Assembly (NCBI GenBank): GCA_021442155.1
Contig: CM038228.1
Location: 86,072,114 to 86,136,113, forward strand
Direction of reading: 5' to 3'
DNA length: 64,000 bases
From: Cymbidium sinense
Lineage: Eukaryota; Streptophyta; Magnoliopsida; Asparagales; Orchidaceae
Below are positions 23,177 to 34,959 of the stretch, piece after piece. The first letter of the stretch is position 1, and each line of letters begins with the position of its first letter. Below the pieces are notes generated by a model. It saw only the letters and a list, made by a program, of their open reading frames with translations, was not told where the DNA came from and did not search any database. Position numbers and translations under genes: made by a program.

Positions 23177-24571
23177 ACGTTTCAATTGAAAAGAAAGGGA
23201 TTTTAATGACTTTTTTAATTATTGATTATCATTTTTGTTGTGTCATCGCTCTGAGTTTCTTTTTTTTTTTTACTTTTAATTCTATCATTGCAAACTTGAT
23301 TTAATCTCCAATCATAGTTTGAGAAATCATTATTTAAGTACCATATGCCACATCGATTCTACTCTACAGGAATATCTAAAAACAAAAAATCAAAAATCAA
23401 ATCAAGACCTAATTTTTGGTTCTTAAAATAAGTTTGGTCACTTTATATTCTATGCATTGTATGTGAATGCATAGGTAACAAAATAAAAAAAAATATTTAT
23501 TTATCTAAACACATAAATGTGAGAGATATGTCCAATCTTATTACAATAATTATAGATCAATGATGGCATGTTAGGTTGATGTGTAAACTGTGGATGTGAA
23601 ACATTCCTTTAATTATTATTAATGTATGATGATGTGTACTAGATGCTTAATATTTAGAAACTTAATTTTTTTTCTTGCACAATGAAATTTTTTCTTTTTA
23701 ATTGAGTAAAGGGCAACCATTTCATCATATTTTATGTTGGAATAAGCATAGTCAAATATACTTTGTTGAAGGAAAATAATCATTTAAATCAAAATAATCT
23801 TTCTTTAAAAATTAGCATGTCTTATTTAGAGATGTATTACTCTCATGTATATTATTTACCATCCAAACCAATACTTCATATTCAAGTTCATTATCAACAA
23901 TATTTTACATACACATCACCTAATTCTTATATATTTATAAATTAAACATCTTCCTACTTCAAAATTTCAACTTATCACCAAAATATTGAAATTCATTAGA
24001 AAACCCATCGCATGTTATTTATTTTTGTACTATTTCAAATGATTTGATTGTCTCACAATTAAATACATGAATTCATCAGTTTTAAAAAATAAAGAGGTCG
24101 TTTAAATTATAAATTTAAAAGAATTGGATGGTTGGTATGCCAATTTTTTTTATCTTTCAAGTTTTTCTTGGCCATCCAATGCCATTATGCAAAAGTTGCT
24201 TACTTCATTCTCAAGCTTGCTAGCTGATGATTCAAATTTGAAATTTATCCAACATCCTTAATTTTAAGGTTTTCTTGAATCTTCTTCTCTTATTCCTTCT
24301 ATAATCTTTTCTTTATTGCATCATATCATTGAGACAATCCGACATTTGGTGAATAAATTTTTTATTATTAAAATAAATAACTTTTTTAGAATCATTTAAA
24401 ATAAAACTCTAGCTTTTATCCTTATTTCTTCTATCATCATTTCTTTATTTTCTCAACTTTAGAGTTGAAGTTTTTTGTCATCAAAGCAATCTCATCCTTA
24501 TTATAAGATTTCTTCATTTTTTATTAGGATATTTGAGAGAATTTAACCTAAACTCACATAAAATAATGCAT
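23177..24571. other. Unassigned AT-rich DNA
   Basis: No gene or element was recognised. Short open frames here are low-complexity. Confidence 0.4.
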
Positions 24572-24644
24572 GTGCAAAGATTTAAATTCAAGACCTCTTG
24601 GTAAAAACTAAAGCTCTCAACCATTAGGTTAAAGTGTTTTGCAC
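24572..24644 (-). pseudogene. tRNA-like 73-mer (possible SINE head or tRNA pseudogene)
   Basis: On the minus strand a 73-base unit begins GTGCAAA and ends TTTGCAC, a perfect 7-bp acceptor-like pairing. Between them are an A-box-like TTAACCTAATGGTTGAGAGC, an anticodon-arm-like segment with loop TTTTTAC, and a weak B-box-like GGTCTTGAATTT. Stems other than the acceptor are imperfect, so this is not a functional tRNA. It could be the head of a tRNA-derived SINE or a decayed tRNA copy. Confidence 0.35.
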
Positions 24645-25599
24645 TTTTCTTTCTTTTATATCATGACTTTTGGACAATTTATATTTTATTCCTCTTTGAT
24701 GAATCATTTTTATTTATTTGACCTATTATTCACTCATAAGCAATAACTAGCCAAAAATAAATAAACAATTAATTTGAAAAACCTTTTGCCTTTATTATTA
24801 TAATCATTATAGTATACTATGAATCTTGTTTATATTTTTTAAAGTTAGAATACTCTTTGCCTATAGAATATAAACCAATAATTATCTTGATTAATCTAGT
24901 TTGCATTTCTTTGATGGTTTTCCTTGGCTTTTTATTAATGAATTCGTAATTTTCATGTACCAACATATTATTACATGATTGATGAACTTCACTCCATCCT
25001 AATCAATTGCTTGATCTCATATCTTTTTGCTACTCTTATATTTAGACACTCTCATGTAATTATTAGATTTGAGTTTACAAAATAATTTAAAGGCTAAAGA
25101 ATTCGAATTTAATTATGGTAGCTAAAGTTCATGCGAAGTATATTCACTATGTAATATATATGTGATAAAATCATGAACAAATTTAGTAGGCAAAATTAAT
25201 TTTAAGTAAGTACCCATACAAAAAGTAATAGAATGAATAAATGTACGCTGACAATCTCTTCAATATTCAAATATAATTGATTGGATAACAAAGAATGATA
25301 ATATTTATAACATCATTTATTATGATATACTCTTAGTTTATGAGACTCTTTAAAAAATTCTCATTTGATTTTGAAAGTTTCACATTCAAAACTTGATTTG
25401 AGTCAACATTCAAGAAAAGATTCATGCTCGACTAGTAGAATTTTGTTGTCATATTTGTCCTATTTTTTGGATGACATTATCTCAATCATCCAAAAATATA
25501 TATGTTAAATACTTAAAAATAACAAATTCTTCAATAAATTTGCGGATCCATTAACCATACATTTTGAGAGAGCATATCTTCATGGGAGCACAAGATTAT
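24645..25599. other. Unassigned AT-rich DNA
   Basis: No gene or element was recognised. Confidence 0.4.
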
Positions 25600-26083
25600 G
25601 ATCACGGAAGCGGGTACAGGGCCGTGGATGTGTGTGGGGATGTGCGGGCGTAAGATTTCAAGGTTATGGACCCATCTGGGCACTTACAGGCGCTTGTAGG
25701 AATCCACGGGCGCTCGCGTGCCATCGTCGGCCATCTCCATCGATCATCACCGTCGTTGGTCATTAACCCCACTTTCACCATCATCTACTACCAGAATCAC
25801 AACCTAATATATATATAACTATAGACTTAGGGTTTTCAGGCTTTCTCATATATAATTATGTAATCCCACATTAGGAAAATTTGTACTCCAAAATAAATAT
25901 ATAGTGAAAAAATTTTACTGGGCTAGGCCCCGTGGTTTTTTCCTCCTCTTTCTAGGGTTTTTCCACATAAAAATCATAGAGTTTCCTATTCACTCTTCAA
26001 ATATCTGTGTGTGTGTGCTGGATTTCACAACAAGGCTAAGGTGTAAACTTTTAATCTACCGCCACTGGTTTTCTACCATGCAA
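25600..26083 (+). mobile_element. Possible LTR fragment (Copia-like)
   Basis: A GC-richer patch (25600-25790) is followed by sequence with a typical LTR look: TAGGGTTTTCAGG, ATTATGTAATCCCACATTAGG, then TACTGGGCTAGGCCCCGTGG and GTGTGCTGGATTTCACAAC. These resemble the R/U5 part of plant Copia LTRs. No second LTR, primer site or target duplication was found, so this is tentative. Confidence 0.35.
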
Positions 26084-26104
26084 CAAATAATAATAATAAT
26101 AATA

Positions 26105-26164
<60 letters not shown>
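26084..26164. repeat. (ATA)n microsatellite
   Basis: An AAT/ATA trinucleotide run of about 27 units with one interruption near 26105. Confidence 0.95.
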
Positions 26165-26165
<1 letters not shown>

Positions 26166-27546
26166 CTTGACAACATAAATAGTTCCTAAGACCTATGCTA
26201 ACTTCTCTAGTTCTCTTATTAATATTTTATTATTTATGTGGGCTCCAAAAATTAGCATCGACCTCTCAATAATTTTATTGAATTGATTGAAGAGTGTGAT
26301 TTAAAGTGTCGGTGTAATTTTCAGAAGGTAGATGGAATAGTAGATAAGACACTACCTAGAGATTTCACCCTCATTTGGTGAGGACTTTAGATATGGTTCC
26401 AGGTTTTCTATAGGCACAAGCCCCTATAGTTAATTACCCCTCCTAGTAAGTGAGAGAGAACTTTCGATTAAGGCTAGTTATTAGATAATGCGAATGATAA
26501 GAAGATGTAGAGTTTTAAAATTTAAGATATGAAATTTATCATTTTAGTTTAAATGGATGGTTGGGGAATGATGCCCCTATCTAGATCTCATGGTTCCTCC
26601 CTGCGGGTCTCTACCAGTCTTAATGAGGAGGTAGTCAACCCAACCCGATAAGGATCCTCATCGAACACATGGGTTACGTTGTCCAAGAAATTCTTGTAGA
26701 CATGGTGGTGTTTGTCAGGAGTACTTAAGTCTACCAAATGACGGGGCTATTTTCCTTATCAAGTATACCCTATGATTCATAACTCAAAGAGCCAGGGAGC
26801 ATAATGAGCTACGATCATGATCTAATATAATGGAGCTGACCGGCCAAACCACTCGATCGTGAGGACTCGTAATCGCTTCATCTGGAGCCATTGGCCAAGC
26901 CATCCAAGAAGAGACAGTCACGCCCCTTATTGGCATGAGATTGATTGAGAGTGAACATAGTATAACACTTGATTTGACATTGGCTCCTTTGTGAGCTAAA
27001 GTTTTCTTAATTTGTCACCACTAACAAATAGTTGCGGAAGGTGGATAGATTGAGTTCTGATTTAAACTTTTAAAGATTTGATTCCACTTAAGCAGTTTTA
27101 GATTGCTACTTAATTTGATTTAAAAAATTGATTAATTTGAATATATTTAAGAGCTTTAGGTCCTGTCAACTCGCTTTTAGCAATGAGGATTAGATCTACT
27201 ATCACCTGACAAAATTAGTTTCTTAGATATCTCACTAATTTGAAACTCTTATTATAAGTTTTAAGGTTTTGTTAACCCGAGCCTAGTCCTAAGACTAAAT
27301 TGGGAAGCAACCCGCACAGCATCCTCAGACACTTGAATTTAAGCATTCAACATAGTGTCGGGGCCCATGCGGGTGTATTTAAGAATTTAGGTAGTTTTTA
27401 TTTATGAGTTATGAGATTGATTTCATATTTTCATTTAATTCCAACTTTAGCATGCACAACTTTTTTAGACATTAAAATTTGCACTTGAAATCTCTATGTC
27501 CGAGCACATACATGTATTTATAGCTTAGCTAATTTCATTTAATTAA
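26165..27546. other. Unassigned DNA, possibly old retroelement UTR
   Basis: The composition is less AT-rich at 26560-26960. No coding motif, LTR pair or target duplication was identified. It borders the Ty3/Gypsy element. Confidence 0.35.
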
Positions 27547-27780
27547 TGAAATTATTGATTTTAAAAATCATAATTAGAATGAAATTCCTTAATTTTTGGT
27601 TGAAGGAATCCCTATGATTTTTATAAATTTTGATTTAGTATCGCCTTCTATTTGCTTGTATAAAGAGTTGTAGATTCCGAAGATGGCATTTTGGAGCTAT
27701 AGGTTCAAAGGATGATTTAATTTATTATTTTAAGAAGAAGATTTACTCCTCAAAGTAATTCTCATTTTCCCATCTTTTTA

Positions 27781-27935
27781 TTCAAACTCTCCTACATTTA
27801 GTTTCCCCCCTCTTTTTTATTCGAACTCTCCTACATTCATTTTCCCCGCTTTTTCTTTTGAACTCTCCTACATTCATTTTCCCCTTCTTTTCTTTTGAAC
27901 TCTCCTACATTCATTTTCCCCCTATTTTTCTTTTG
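27781..27935. repeat. About 36-bp pyrimidine-rich tandem repeat, 3' LTR
   Basis: About four copies of a unit containing GAACTCTCCTACATTCATTT followed by a CCCC/TTTT run. The array is also in the 5' LTR at 41041-41213. Confidence 0.8.
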
Positions 27936-28749
27936 AAAGCAACCCACTCACAACCTCCTCTAATTTCTATAAATAAGGCCAATAGGGAGTCTCCTATTCT
28001 ATTCCATTCATTTGAAGGGTTGGAGTTAAGACATTTAAAAGGGAGCAGTTAGAAACTTTAGTGGGCTTTCAACTTTGCTTAGATAAATTTTATAAGTACT
28101 TTTCACCATTCTTTTTATTTTGTTTTACTTTTATATTTGTCATATGTCATTTTACTTTCCCCCCTTTTTTATTTGGTGCTTTTAGTTTAAAATTAGCTGC
28201 AAGTTTCCTTACTTAGCGTTCTTGAGTCAGTTTATTTCACTCTCCCCTTTTTTTCTAAGTCAAAAGATTTGACAATTTCGCGCCTCTCATATCCCCATGG
28301 GGCTACATTGATGTTTTGCTTACTCGACGCTTGAGGATCGAGTGGCATCTTGCAACATCGCAGCTGGTTTTTTATCTCGTTGTGCACTCTTGAATAAGAC
28401 GAGACCTTCAAACTTGAAAGAAGACATACAATGCAATATATATTCATCCCCCCTTCCCCTCTTTTTTTTCTAAGTCTAGAAATTAGATAAAATTTTGAGA
28501 TTGCCTAGGGACATCTAATGAGTGTTACTTGACGCCTCTCTGAGAAGCTATGTCTTGTGATGCTACAGCCTATTTTTCATCTCGTCGCTCCCTCTTGAGC
28601 ACAACGAGGTCTTCAAACCTGCAAATAAACACAAGCATGTATATATATTCACGTTCATAAATCACACATGTTCTAACGTATTTTCAGCACGCTAAAATGC
28701 TCGACATAAGAATGGGGTTAGGTATGCAATTAGGAATGTAATGCAAAGA

Positions 28750-29010
28750 GTGCGACGTCAAAGAAGAATTGCCTCGATGATGTCATGCGGTGAAACAAAA
28801 TTGGAAACCAAAGTGAGACGATGCTAAAATCAAAGAAGAATTCACCTCGATGACGTTTTCCCCGATTGCGAAGTAAAATTGAAAGCTAAAGCGGGAGTGT
28901 GACAGAAAGAAAGAAGAATTCACTGACGACGTTCTGACCGGGCAAAAAATCGGGGGCTAAAGTGAGGAGTGACGGGAAAGAAGAATCAGACGATATTCTT
29001 CCACATTCTA
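28750..29010. repeat. About 90-bp tandem repeat, 3' LTR
   Basis: About three to four degenerate copies marked by AAAGAAGAATT. The 5' LTR has a cleaner version at 42085-42420. Confidence 0.65.
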
Positions 29011-29019
29011 AGCATGCGG

Positions 29020-29620
29020 GTTGGGCTAAAATGAGGTGGTTGCGGGTTGCAGGATGGAATCGTGCAACTGGTTTGTGCAGCAGGTTTGCGGGCTGGAGGA
29101 ACGAGACGGAGTTGCGGGCTCGTACAGTAGATTTATGGGTCGGACAACGTAGAGCGTGGGAAGGAGGCTTTACGGGAGACAGGCTTGCGCGGGATGAAAT
29201 GGCTGTATGGAGTGGGTCTGGCGGGCCAGAGGGATTACGCCGGTGGGAAGGTGGAACGTGCATGCTAGGCCGATGGTTTTGTGGGCCGTGTGCAGTGGGC
29301 CGGCAGGTAGGCTGGTAGAGCATGCGGTGCATTGCTAGATGGGTCAGAGTTGCGCAGAATGGAGTGGGCTTGCGCGGGACACGCGAGCCGAAGGCGAAGG
29401 CGGGCCAGAGTGGGCAGGAGGTGGAATGCATGGAACACACGGGAAGCGCGGCATAGCAGGCCAGTGGGCTGGAGGTGGGATGCACGGAGCGTAAGCCAGA
29501 GGTGAGGGTCGGACGGCGTGCGGTAGTGGGCTGCACTAGAGCAACGGGTGCGATTTTGCGGGATTGCGCTGACGGGACATTGCAGAAATTGAGAGGGGAG
29601 AGGAAAATTTAGAGAAGGAG
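29020..29620. other. GC-rich block present only in the 3' LTR
   Basis: A G-rich plus strand with recurring GCGGGC, GGGCCAG and GTGGGC words, unlike the AT-rich surroundings. The 5' LTR has only a short GC-richer segment at about 42430-42500 at this place. The long minus-strand frame here (216 codons) follows from the low stop-codon density of GC-rich DNA and is not a gene. Confidence 0.6.
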
Positions 29621-29879
29621 AAATTACCTGTGTGTGGAAAACATTTTTGATCCAAAAAATTGAAAAATAAAATGGGGGGAGGAGAACGGTTGAGCATGGG
29701 GGATAATTTAGAGATGTTAAAATAAATTTTAAATTGATTAAACGGTTTTAATGTGAATTAAATACTTATACCGATTTTTTGATTCATCCAAATCGAATAA
29801 TACCTTACTGAATTGACATTTTTTTAATAAGACAATCAATTTTGAATAGAGTCATTTGGCTTGCTCCGATCTCAATATC

Positions 29880-30720
29880 GCGCAAAACATATTGACGATG
29901 ACCGATTTTGGCACAAAATTTATATCCTGACCAATTTTGATGTTCTGAAGATGATGGCAAAGTTTGTTCATCAATCAGAGGTCATTTGAGTTGATTTTGG
30001 AGACGTCCTGTGTATTTTGGCCTTGATTTGCATGCTGCCTCTACTTATTATTCAACATTGGCATAGACTCATCCAAATAAAGCACATATAGTTACATTTG
30101 ATAGTTTTTGATATTTCAAAGCTAACAACACAATCAATTTCACGAACGGGGGTCGTTTGGCATGCATTGGTGCTTCTGACTTCGATATGCATGCAAGCAC
30201 GTTGATGACTCGAGAATTTGATCAGTTGATCATTAAGTTGTGCAATGCTTATATCCTGACTAATTTTGATGTTCTAAATGTGACGACAAAGTCTGTCTAT
30301 CGATCGGAGGTCATTTCAACTATTTTTAGAGACATCTAGTGCATTTCAGCCTTGATTTGTGCGCTGCCACTGCTGATTATTTAACATTAGCATAAACTCA
30401 TTCAAATTAAGCATGAAAAGTCTCATTTGATAGTTTTCAATATTTTGAAGCTAATAATGTGATCAAGTTCATGAATGGTGGCTGTTCGGACATCGTCTCA
30501 ACTTCTCAACTCTAATATGCATGTTGACATATTGATAGCTCGAGCGCTTAATCGATTGATCGTTAGATTTTACAATATTTATATTCTGATTGATTTTGAT
30601 GTTCTGAACGTGATGACAAAGTCCATTCATCGATCGGAGGTCATTTTGACTATTTTTGATGATGTCCAGTGTATTTTGATCCCCAATTTGTGCACTATCG
30701 CTTTTGAAGTCTATCAAATT
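29880..30720. repeat. About 325-bp tandem repeat, 3' LTR
   Basis: Units recur at about 29917, 30246 and 30576, each starting near TTATAT(C/T)CTGA and containing a CGATCGGAGGTCATTT-like segment. Confidence 0.75.
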
Positions 30721-30765
30721 AGACTTGTGAGCTTGACTGGATTTATGGCACGTATGTGGAGGCCA

Positions 30766-30785
30766 ACAAATGCCCCCAACAAATA
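30766..30785 (-). promoter_or_regulatory. Polypurine tract of the Tat-like element
   Basis: On the minus strand TTGTTGGGGGCATTTGT lies directly before the 3' LTR (which starts TGGCCTCC). Its position and the G run fit the plus-strand primer of an LTR retrotransposon. Confidence 0.65.
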
Positions 30786-32600
30786 TGATTTGTGCATGGA
30801 GTGAGTCACATTTTTTGAAAACTGATTGACCCTTTGGGCTGGCCATAAAACTTGGATAATTTCATCTTCGCCTACAATAGCTTACGGAGCTTTGATAGGA
30901 TTTGTCATTAGTATGCTGCCAAATTCAGGATATGCTAAATGATGGGTTTGACCGATTTATCATAATTGACTTGTCGAATTGATAAGAGCTCTTACACGAT
31001 CTACTATCTGCTTCAATGGCTTTCTGAAGATCTCTTTCTTTTATGTCATTATAGATTTGAGTTTCCTCTAACCCTAGTGTCATGCTTGGTTGGGTTTGAT
31101 GGAGGAATTGGTTTATTTATTTTGATGAATGATTCCACTGGAGAATTGGTTTATCCGTGCTTGGTCAAATTTGAAATTCCTTCTGTCCTAGCTTTGGGCT
31201 TGATGGACTTGATGAATGATTGACTTGATTTGTCCATATTGACTTTTCAGGAAGTGTATGTACGTCATGAACCCTGTGCTTGCTTCTTTGATGGATTTGT
31301 TGGAGGGAACATACAGATGTCCCAGCCTTTCGGCTTATATTGGGTCAATATTGAGTTATTAGTCTAGCGATGTGTGCTTTAACAGACTGAATAATCTTAA
31401 AATTTCTTCAGTTCAGCCATCGACTTTATTTGAACTATGAAATTGCTTCCTCGGTCCTGTGCTTTCTGCTTTGACATAGTCGATGAAGAGATTGGCTCTG
31501 ATCTATGCTTAGAGCTTGATCAGATCATTTGAGAATAAATTGAGATATCATCCTGCGGATAATATATAGATTGATTTGAGGTAGCCCTGAATTGAGCATT
31601 TCCTTAGCTTCCCTTGATCTATCGATCAAGTAGAGAGATCTCTTGGATCTTGTAATCACTAAGTCGGGTTTGAGATTGAACATATCATCATTGACCGACA
31701 AGGGGGCTCTCACTATGACCTTTTCTTGCGGCTTGTTGAGTGAGGAGAGCATCAGCAACTCAGCCATATTTGGGCTGGTTGAGTTTGACCTTTAGAACCT
31801 GCTCGAGTCTTCGACTTGAGCTGTAGTGGGTTGATGGTTTTGTCATGACCGAATGGGCGCTTTCACCTGCCTTTTCTTGCGTTGAGAGGAGAGCATCAGC
31901 AACTTAGCCATTTGTGGGCTTGTTGAGTCTGACCTTTAGAACCCATCCGTGTCCTAGACTTCAGGATGTAAATGTTGATATTTCTCCAACTTAATTGATT
32001 GAAGCTTCCAAAATCAGGAGTTCTTTTGACTTGATCTCTAGAATTTGGAAAATCTGAGAGATAAATTTCCTGACATTTAGGGTTATCCTTTCATTCATAG
32101 AAATAGATTTATTTTATTTCTGCAAGACTCTGCAACTTAACAATAATAATTATGGATATATCGAGGGATTTCAACGGAAAGCTCGATGTCAACCTGAATA
32201 AGAATATATTTGAGGATCTTGTCTTATAGCACGACGTCAACTCAAATAAACTTAACATAAACTAAAAAAATGCCCCCTATCTTGCAAGGAAATTCTAAAG
32301 TACATTTTGAAGAATTTTCAAGATGAAAATACACAAATACATCAATATTTAAATTGATATACTCTAAAAGGGATTTGAACATATAAAATTGATTTCATCT
32401 GTATATAAAAAATCTAAAAATTCCCCTGTGTAACAGAGAAATTTTCACGGAAAAGTTTTTCATCTGGAGTATGTTTATTTAGGGATCTCCGCATGAAGCA
32501 TGATGTCAACCTAAATATATATACTAAAAAAATGCCCCTATCTTGCAGGGGGATTTCTATTATACCTCGAGAATGTGGTCATCAAATATAGTACTTTTTC
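30786..32600 (-). other. Non-coding region between pol and 3' LTR
   Basis: About 1.8 kb without a convincing ORF. It holds two internal duplications: about 31680-31800 repeated at 31845-31975, both with GAGAGCATCAGCAACT, and about 32150-32300 repeated at 32440-32560, both with ACTAAAAAAATGCCCC. The second pair copies a polypurine-tract-like motif. Extra sequence downstream of pol is usual in Tat-lineage elements. Confidence 0.55.
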
Positions 32601-33710
32601 AAGTATCGACCATTAATTGGTGGCATTGATCTTTCACCCTTTAGGTTAATGAGTTGGTATGCCCCCTTTTTGATACACTTTTTCAATGACAAAAGGGCCT
32701 TCCCAATTAGGCTCAAATTTTCCACCAAATTTTTGATTGGGGATAATTGGTCTTCTCATCGTGACTCCTTCTTTGGAATGTTTGAGGCCGCACCGTATGG
32801 TCAAAATCCCTGGACATCTTTGCTCAATTGACTTCCAGATTTTGATGGGCCTGTAATCTAACTTCATCAAGCACGTTGAGTTTCTCCATTCTTAAATGAG
32901 CATTTTGATCTTCAGTTAGATTTTATTGGATGGCTACTCGAAGTGAAGGCAACTCAACTTCGCTTAAGAACGCCCAAATACCAATGAATAGGGAGTGGCT
33001 TTAGTTGGCATCTTGTAGGTAGTTCGATACACCCATAGAGCCTCTACTAGCTTGGTATGTCATTCACTCTTATTTTTAGTGAGAATCTTCTTGAGCAATT
33101 TGAGTAATGTTTTATTGAAGGTCTCCCCAAAACATTTTCTCTTGAATTATATATCGAAGAGTATCGCCAATCAATTTTGTGTCGATCGATAAATCTATAA
33201 ATCTTTGCACTTTTGAAGTTTGTACCATTTTCAAAAATTATTTAGGGTGACACTCCAAATCTATAAACTACATTATGCGTAAAGAAGTTTATCGCTCAAT
33301 CGGTAGTAGCTGCTAAGATGAAGCAATGTCCAGCTGACGATGGTGGATCAATTGGTCTAATCACATATGTGCGCCAACATTCAAATGACCAGGATGCTAT
33401 TATTGGGTGTAATGGATTTGGAGGTTGATGGATGAGATTCCCATGTACTTGACACTCATGACACTTCTTAGCATGATTAATATAGTCTCTAACCATATAT
33501 GGCCAATAATAGCCCATCCTTTTGATCTTTATTGCCATCTTAGGACCTGATTGATGTTCACCACAAAGTCCTTCATGAACTTCAACCATCACTTTGCTAG
33601 CTTCATCTAAACCTAGGCATCGTAGCCATATTTGTTTAAAGGATCTATGATATAAAGTGTTGTTGATGAAAGCATTGCGTAGCATTCTCTTTTTGATTTG
33701 AGCCACCAGT
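32600..33710 (-). pseudogene. Integrase of the Tat-like element
   Basis: Integrase inserts the cDNA copy into the genome. The frame 33706-33296 holds the N-terminal HHCC zinc region (VHEGLCGEH... with CHECQVHG) and the GYYWP block, then enters the core (AATTD). After a stop, the core continues in another frame with ENGTNFKS, where the usual catalytic Asp of DNGTNF is Glu. The C-terminal open frame 32870-32646 ends with KFGGKFEPNWEGPFVI, the conserved tail block of this lineage. Stops and frameshifts disable it. Confidence 0.85.
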
Positions 33711-33899
33711 GATTTATTACTTGGTAATTTTTCTTCTTTAAAGTAGTCAATGAAGGCTTGTCTCCAATCATGTGACTCTTCTACAACAAAGGCTTCACAC
33801 TACTTTTTTGAGGCAATGTCATTCTTAGCTCTTCTTGGTTCAACTTCTTATTGATTTTGGGGAGTATGAGGAACAACCTCAGTCGCATCTTGCCATGTT

Positions 33900-34400
33900 G
33901 AATTTGGTAACCCCTCTACCTGGGGATTGATACTTAACTGGCTTTAGGACTCGTTGGGTAAATATGCGATTATGTCATAATCACCATTCATACTTGCCAT
34001 TTCCTTAGCTAATTTTTTCAAGCAATCGGCTTTACTATTCTTGGATCGAGAGACTCGAGTTTATGTGATATTTGGTATCAACTTCATAAGCTCGAGAACT
34101 CGCTTGTGATAGAAAGTTAACTCAAGCTTGTTGATTCTATAGATGCAAAGTACTTGATTTATAATAAGCTAAGAATCATGAAAAATAAGCAAGTTTTGAA
34201 TTCCTATGAAAATATCTTCTTCTAGACCTGCCATTAATGCTTCATTATTAGTTCTTGGCTCGGTCAATCCATATGCTAGTCTTATTATCCCTCCTTCTGG
34301 TGTTATGAAGACGATGCTGATTCTTGCTCTTGCTCTTTGGAAATTTAGATGTTAGACTTGTTTGATCGATGAAGCTCCATTAAAGTATATTTCCCGAATT
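33900..34400 (-). pseudogene. Second RNase H (aRNH-like) of the Tat-like element
   Basis: Between RNase H and integrase the minus strand encodes, with stops, ISIVFITPEGG, LTEPRTNNEALMAGLE, LIINQVL and SKNSKADCLKKLAKEMA. These fit the NNEAEY.AL..GL...QLVINQ...N..ADALA pattern of an additional RNase H, known from Tat-lineage elements. It is separate from the pol RNase H upstream. Confidence 0.75.
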
Positions 34401-34519
34401 TGTGATTTTTCTATATCATGAATGAGCATAATTTGCTCATCGGGCAAATCATCATTAAGAGAAGAGTCTGCAAGGATAGGATGTGCAGCTAGAAAATATG
34501 CTAAGACTTGTCCCTTCAT

Positions 34520-34895
34520 TACTTTCTATGGAACATATGTGATATCGAATTGTAGAAGCAATACTGCCCATCTTTCCAAGCAACCTGTCAATGCTGGTCT
34601 TGCCATCAAGTACTTCAGTGAATCAATCCTTGAGATGAGGGTAATCTTGTGAGATAACATATAGTGATGAAGCTTTTGGACTGCAAAGATCAATGCTAAA
34701 CAGTGCTTCTCTATCTGAGAGTATCTCATTTCTGCTCCTATTAATCTTCGAATGATATAATAAAGAGCATTCTCTTTACTTTCTCCATTGTGTTGTGCCA
34801 ATAATGCTCCAAGGGACTCTATTAATGCAGCTTTGTATAGTATGAGGGGTTTCCCGGGAGTAGGCATTGTAAGGATTGGTGGATTTAACAAGTAG
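34520..34895 (-). pseudogene. RNase H of pol (Tat-like element)
   Basis: The open frame 34891-34526 contains PLILYKAALIESLGALLAQH, ENALYYIIRRLIGAEMRYSQ, then EKHCLALIFAVQKLHHY, which are the usual blocks of the Gypsy RNase H after the RT (LYLA...VSAVL, YYVS..L..AE.RY...EK..LAL...). It is in a different frame from the RT open frame, so a frameshift separates them. Confidence 0.85.
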
Positions 34896-34959
34896 CTTTT
34901 AATGCTATTGAAGGCTTCTTAGCACTCCTTGTCCCACTTGAATGGAGCATCCTTCTTCA

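Larger units (their letters stand above)
27547..30765 (-). repeat. 3' LTR of the Tat-like element
   Basis: This 3219-bp LTR aligns with 40824-43822. It contains a run of pyrimidine-rich repeats of about 36 bp (27781-27935), repeats of about 90 bp (28750-29010), a GC-rich block missing from the other LTR (about 29020-29620), and a tandem array of about 325-bp units (about 29880-30720). A plus-strand TATAAATA lies at 27968-27975. Confidence 0.85.

Noticed and set aside
28886..29536. A 216-codon minus-strand open frame in the 3' LTR, Pro/Ser/Arg/His-rich
   Set aside because: It comes from a GC-rich block with few stop codons, has no domain or homologous frame in the other LTR, and has an overlapping open frame on the opposite strand.
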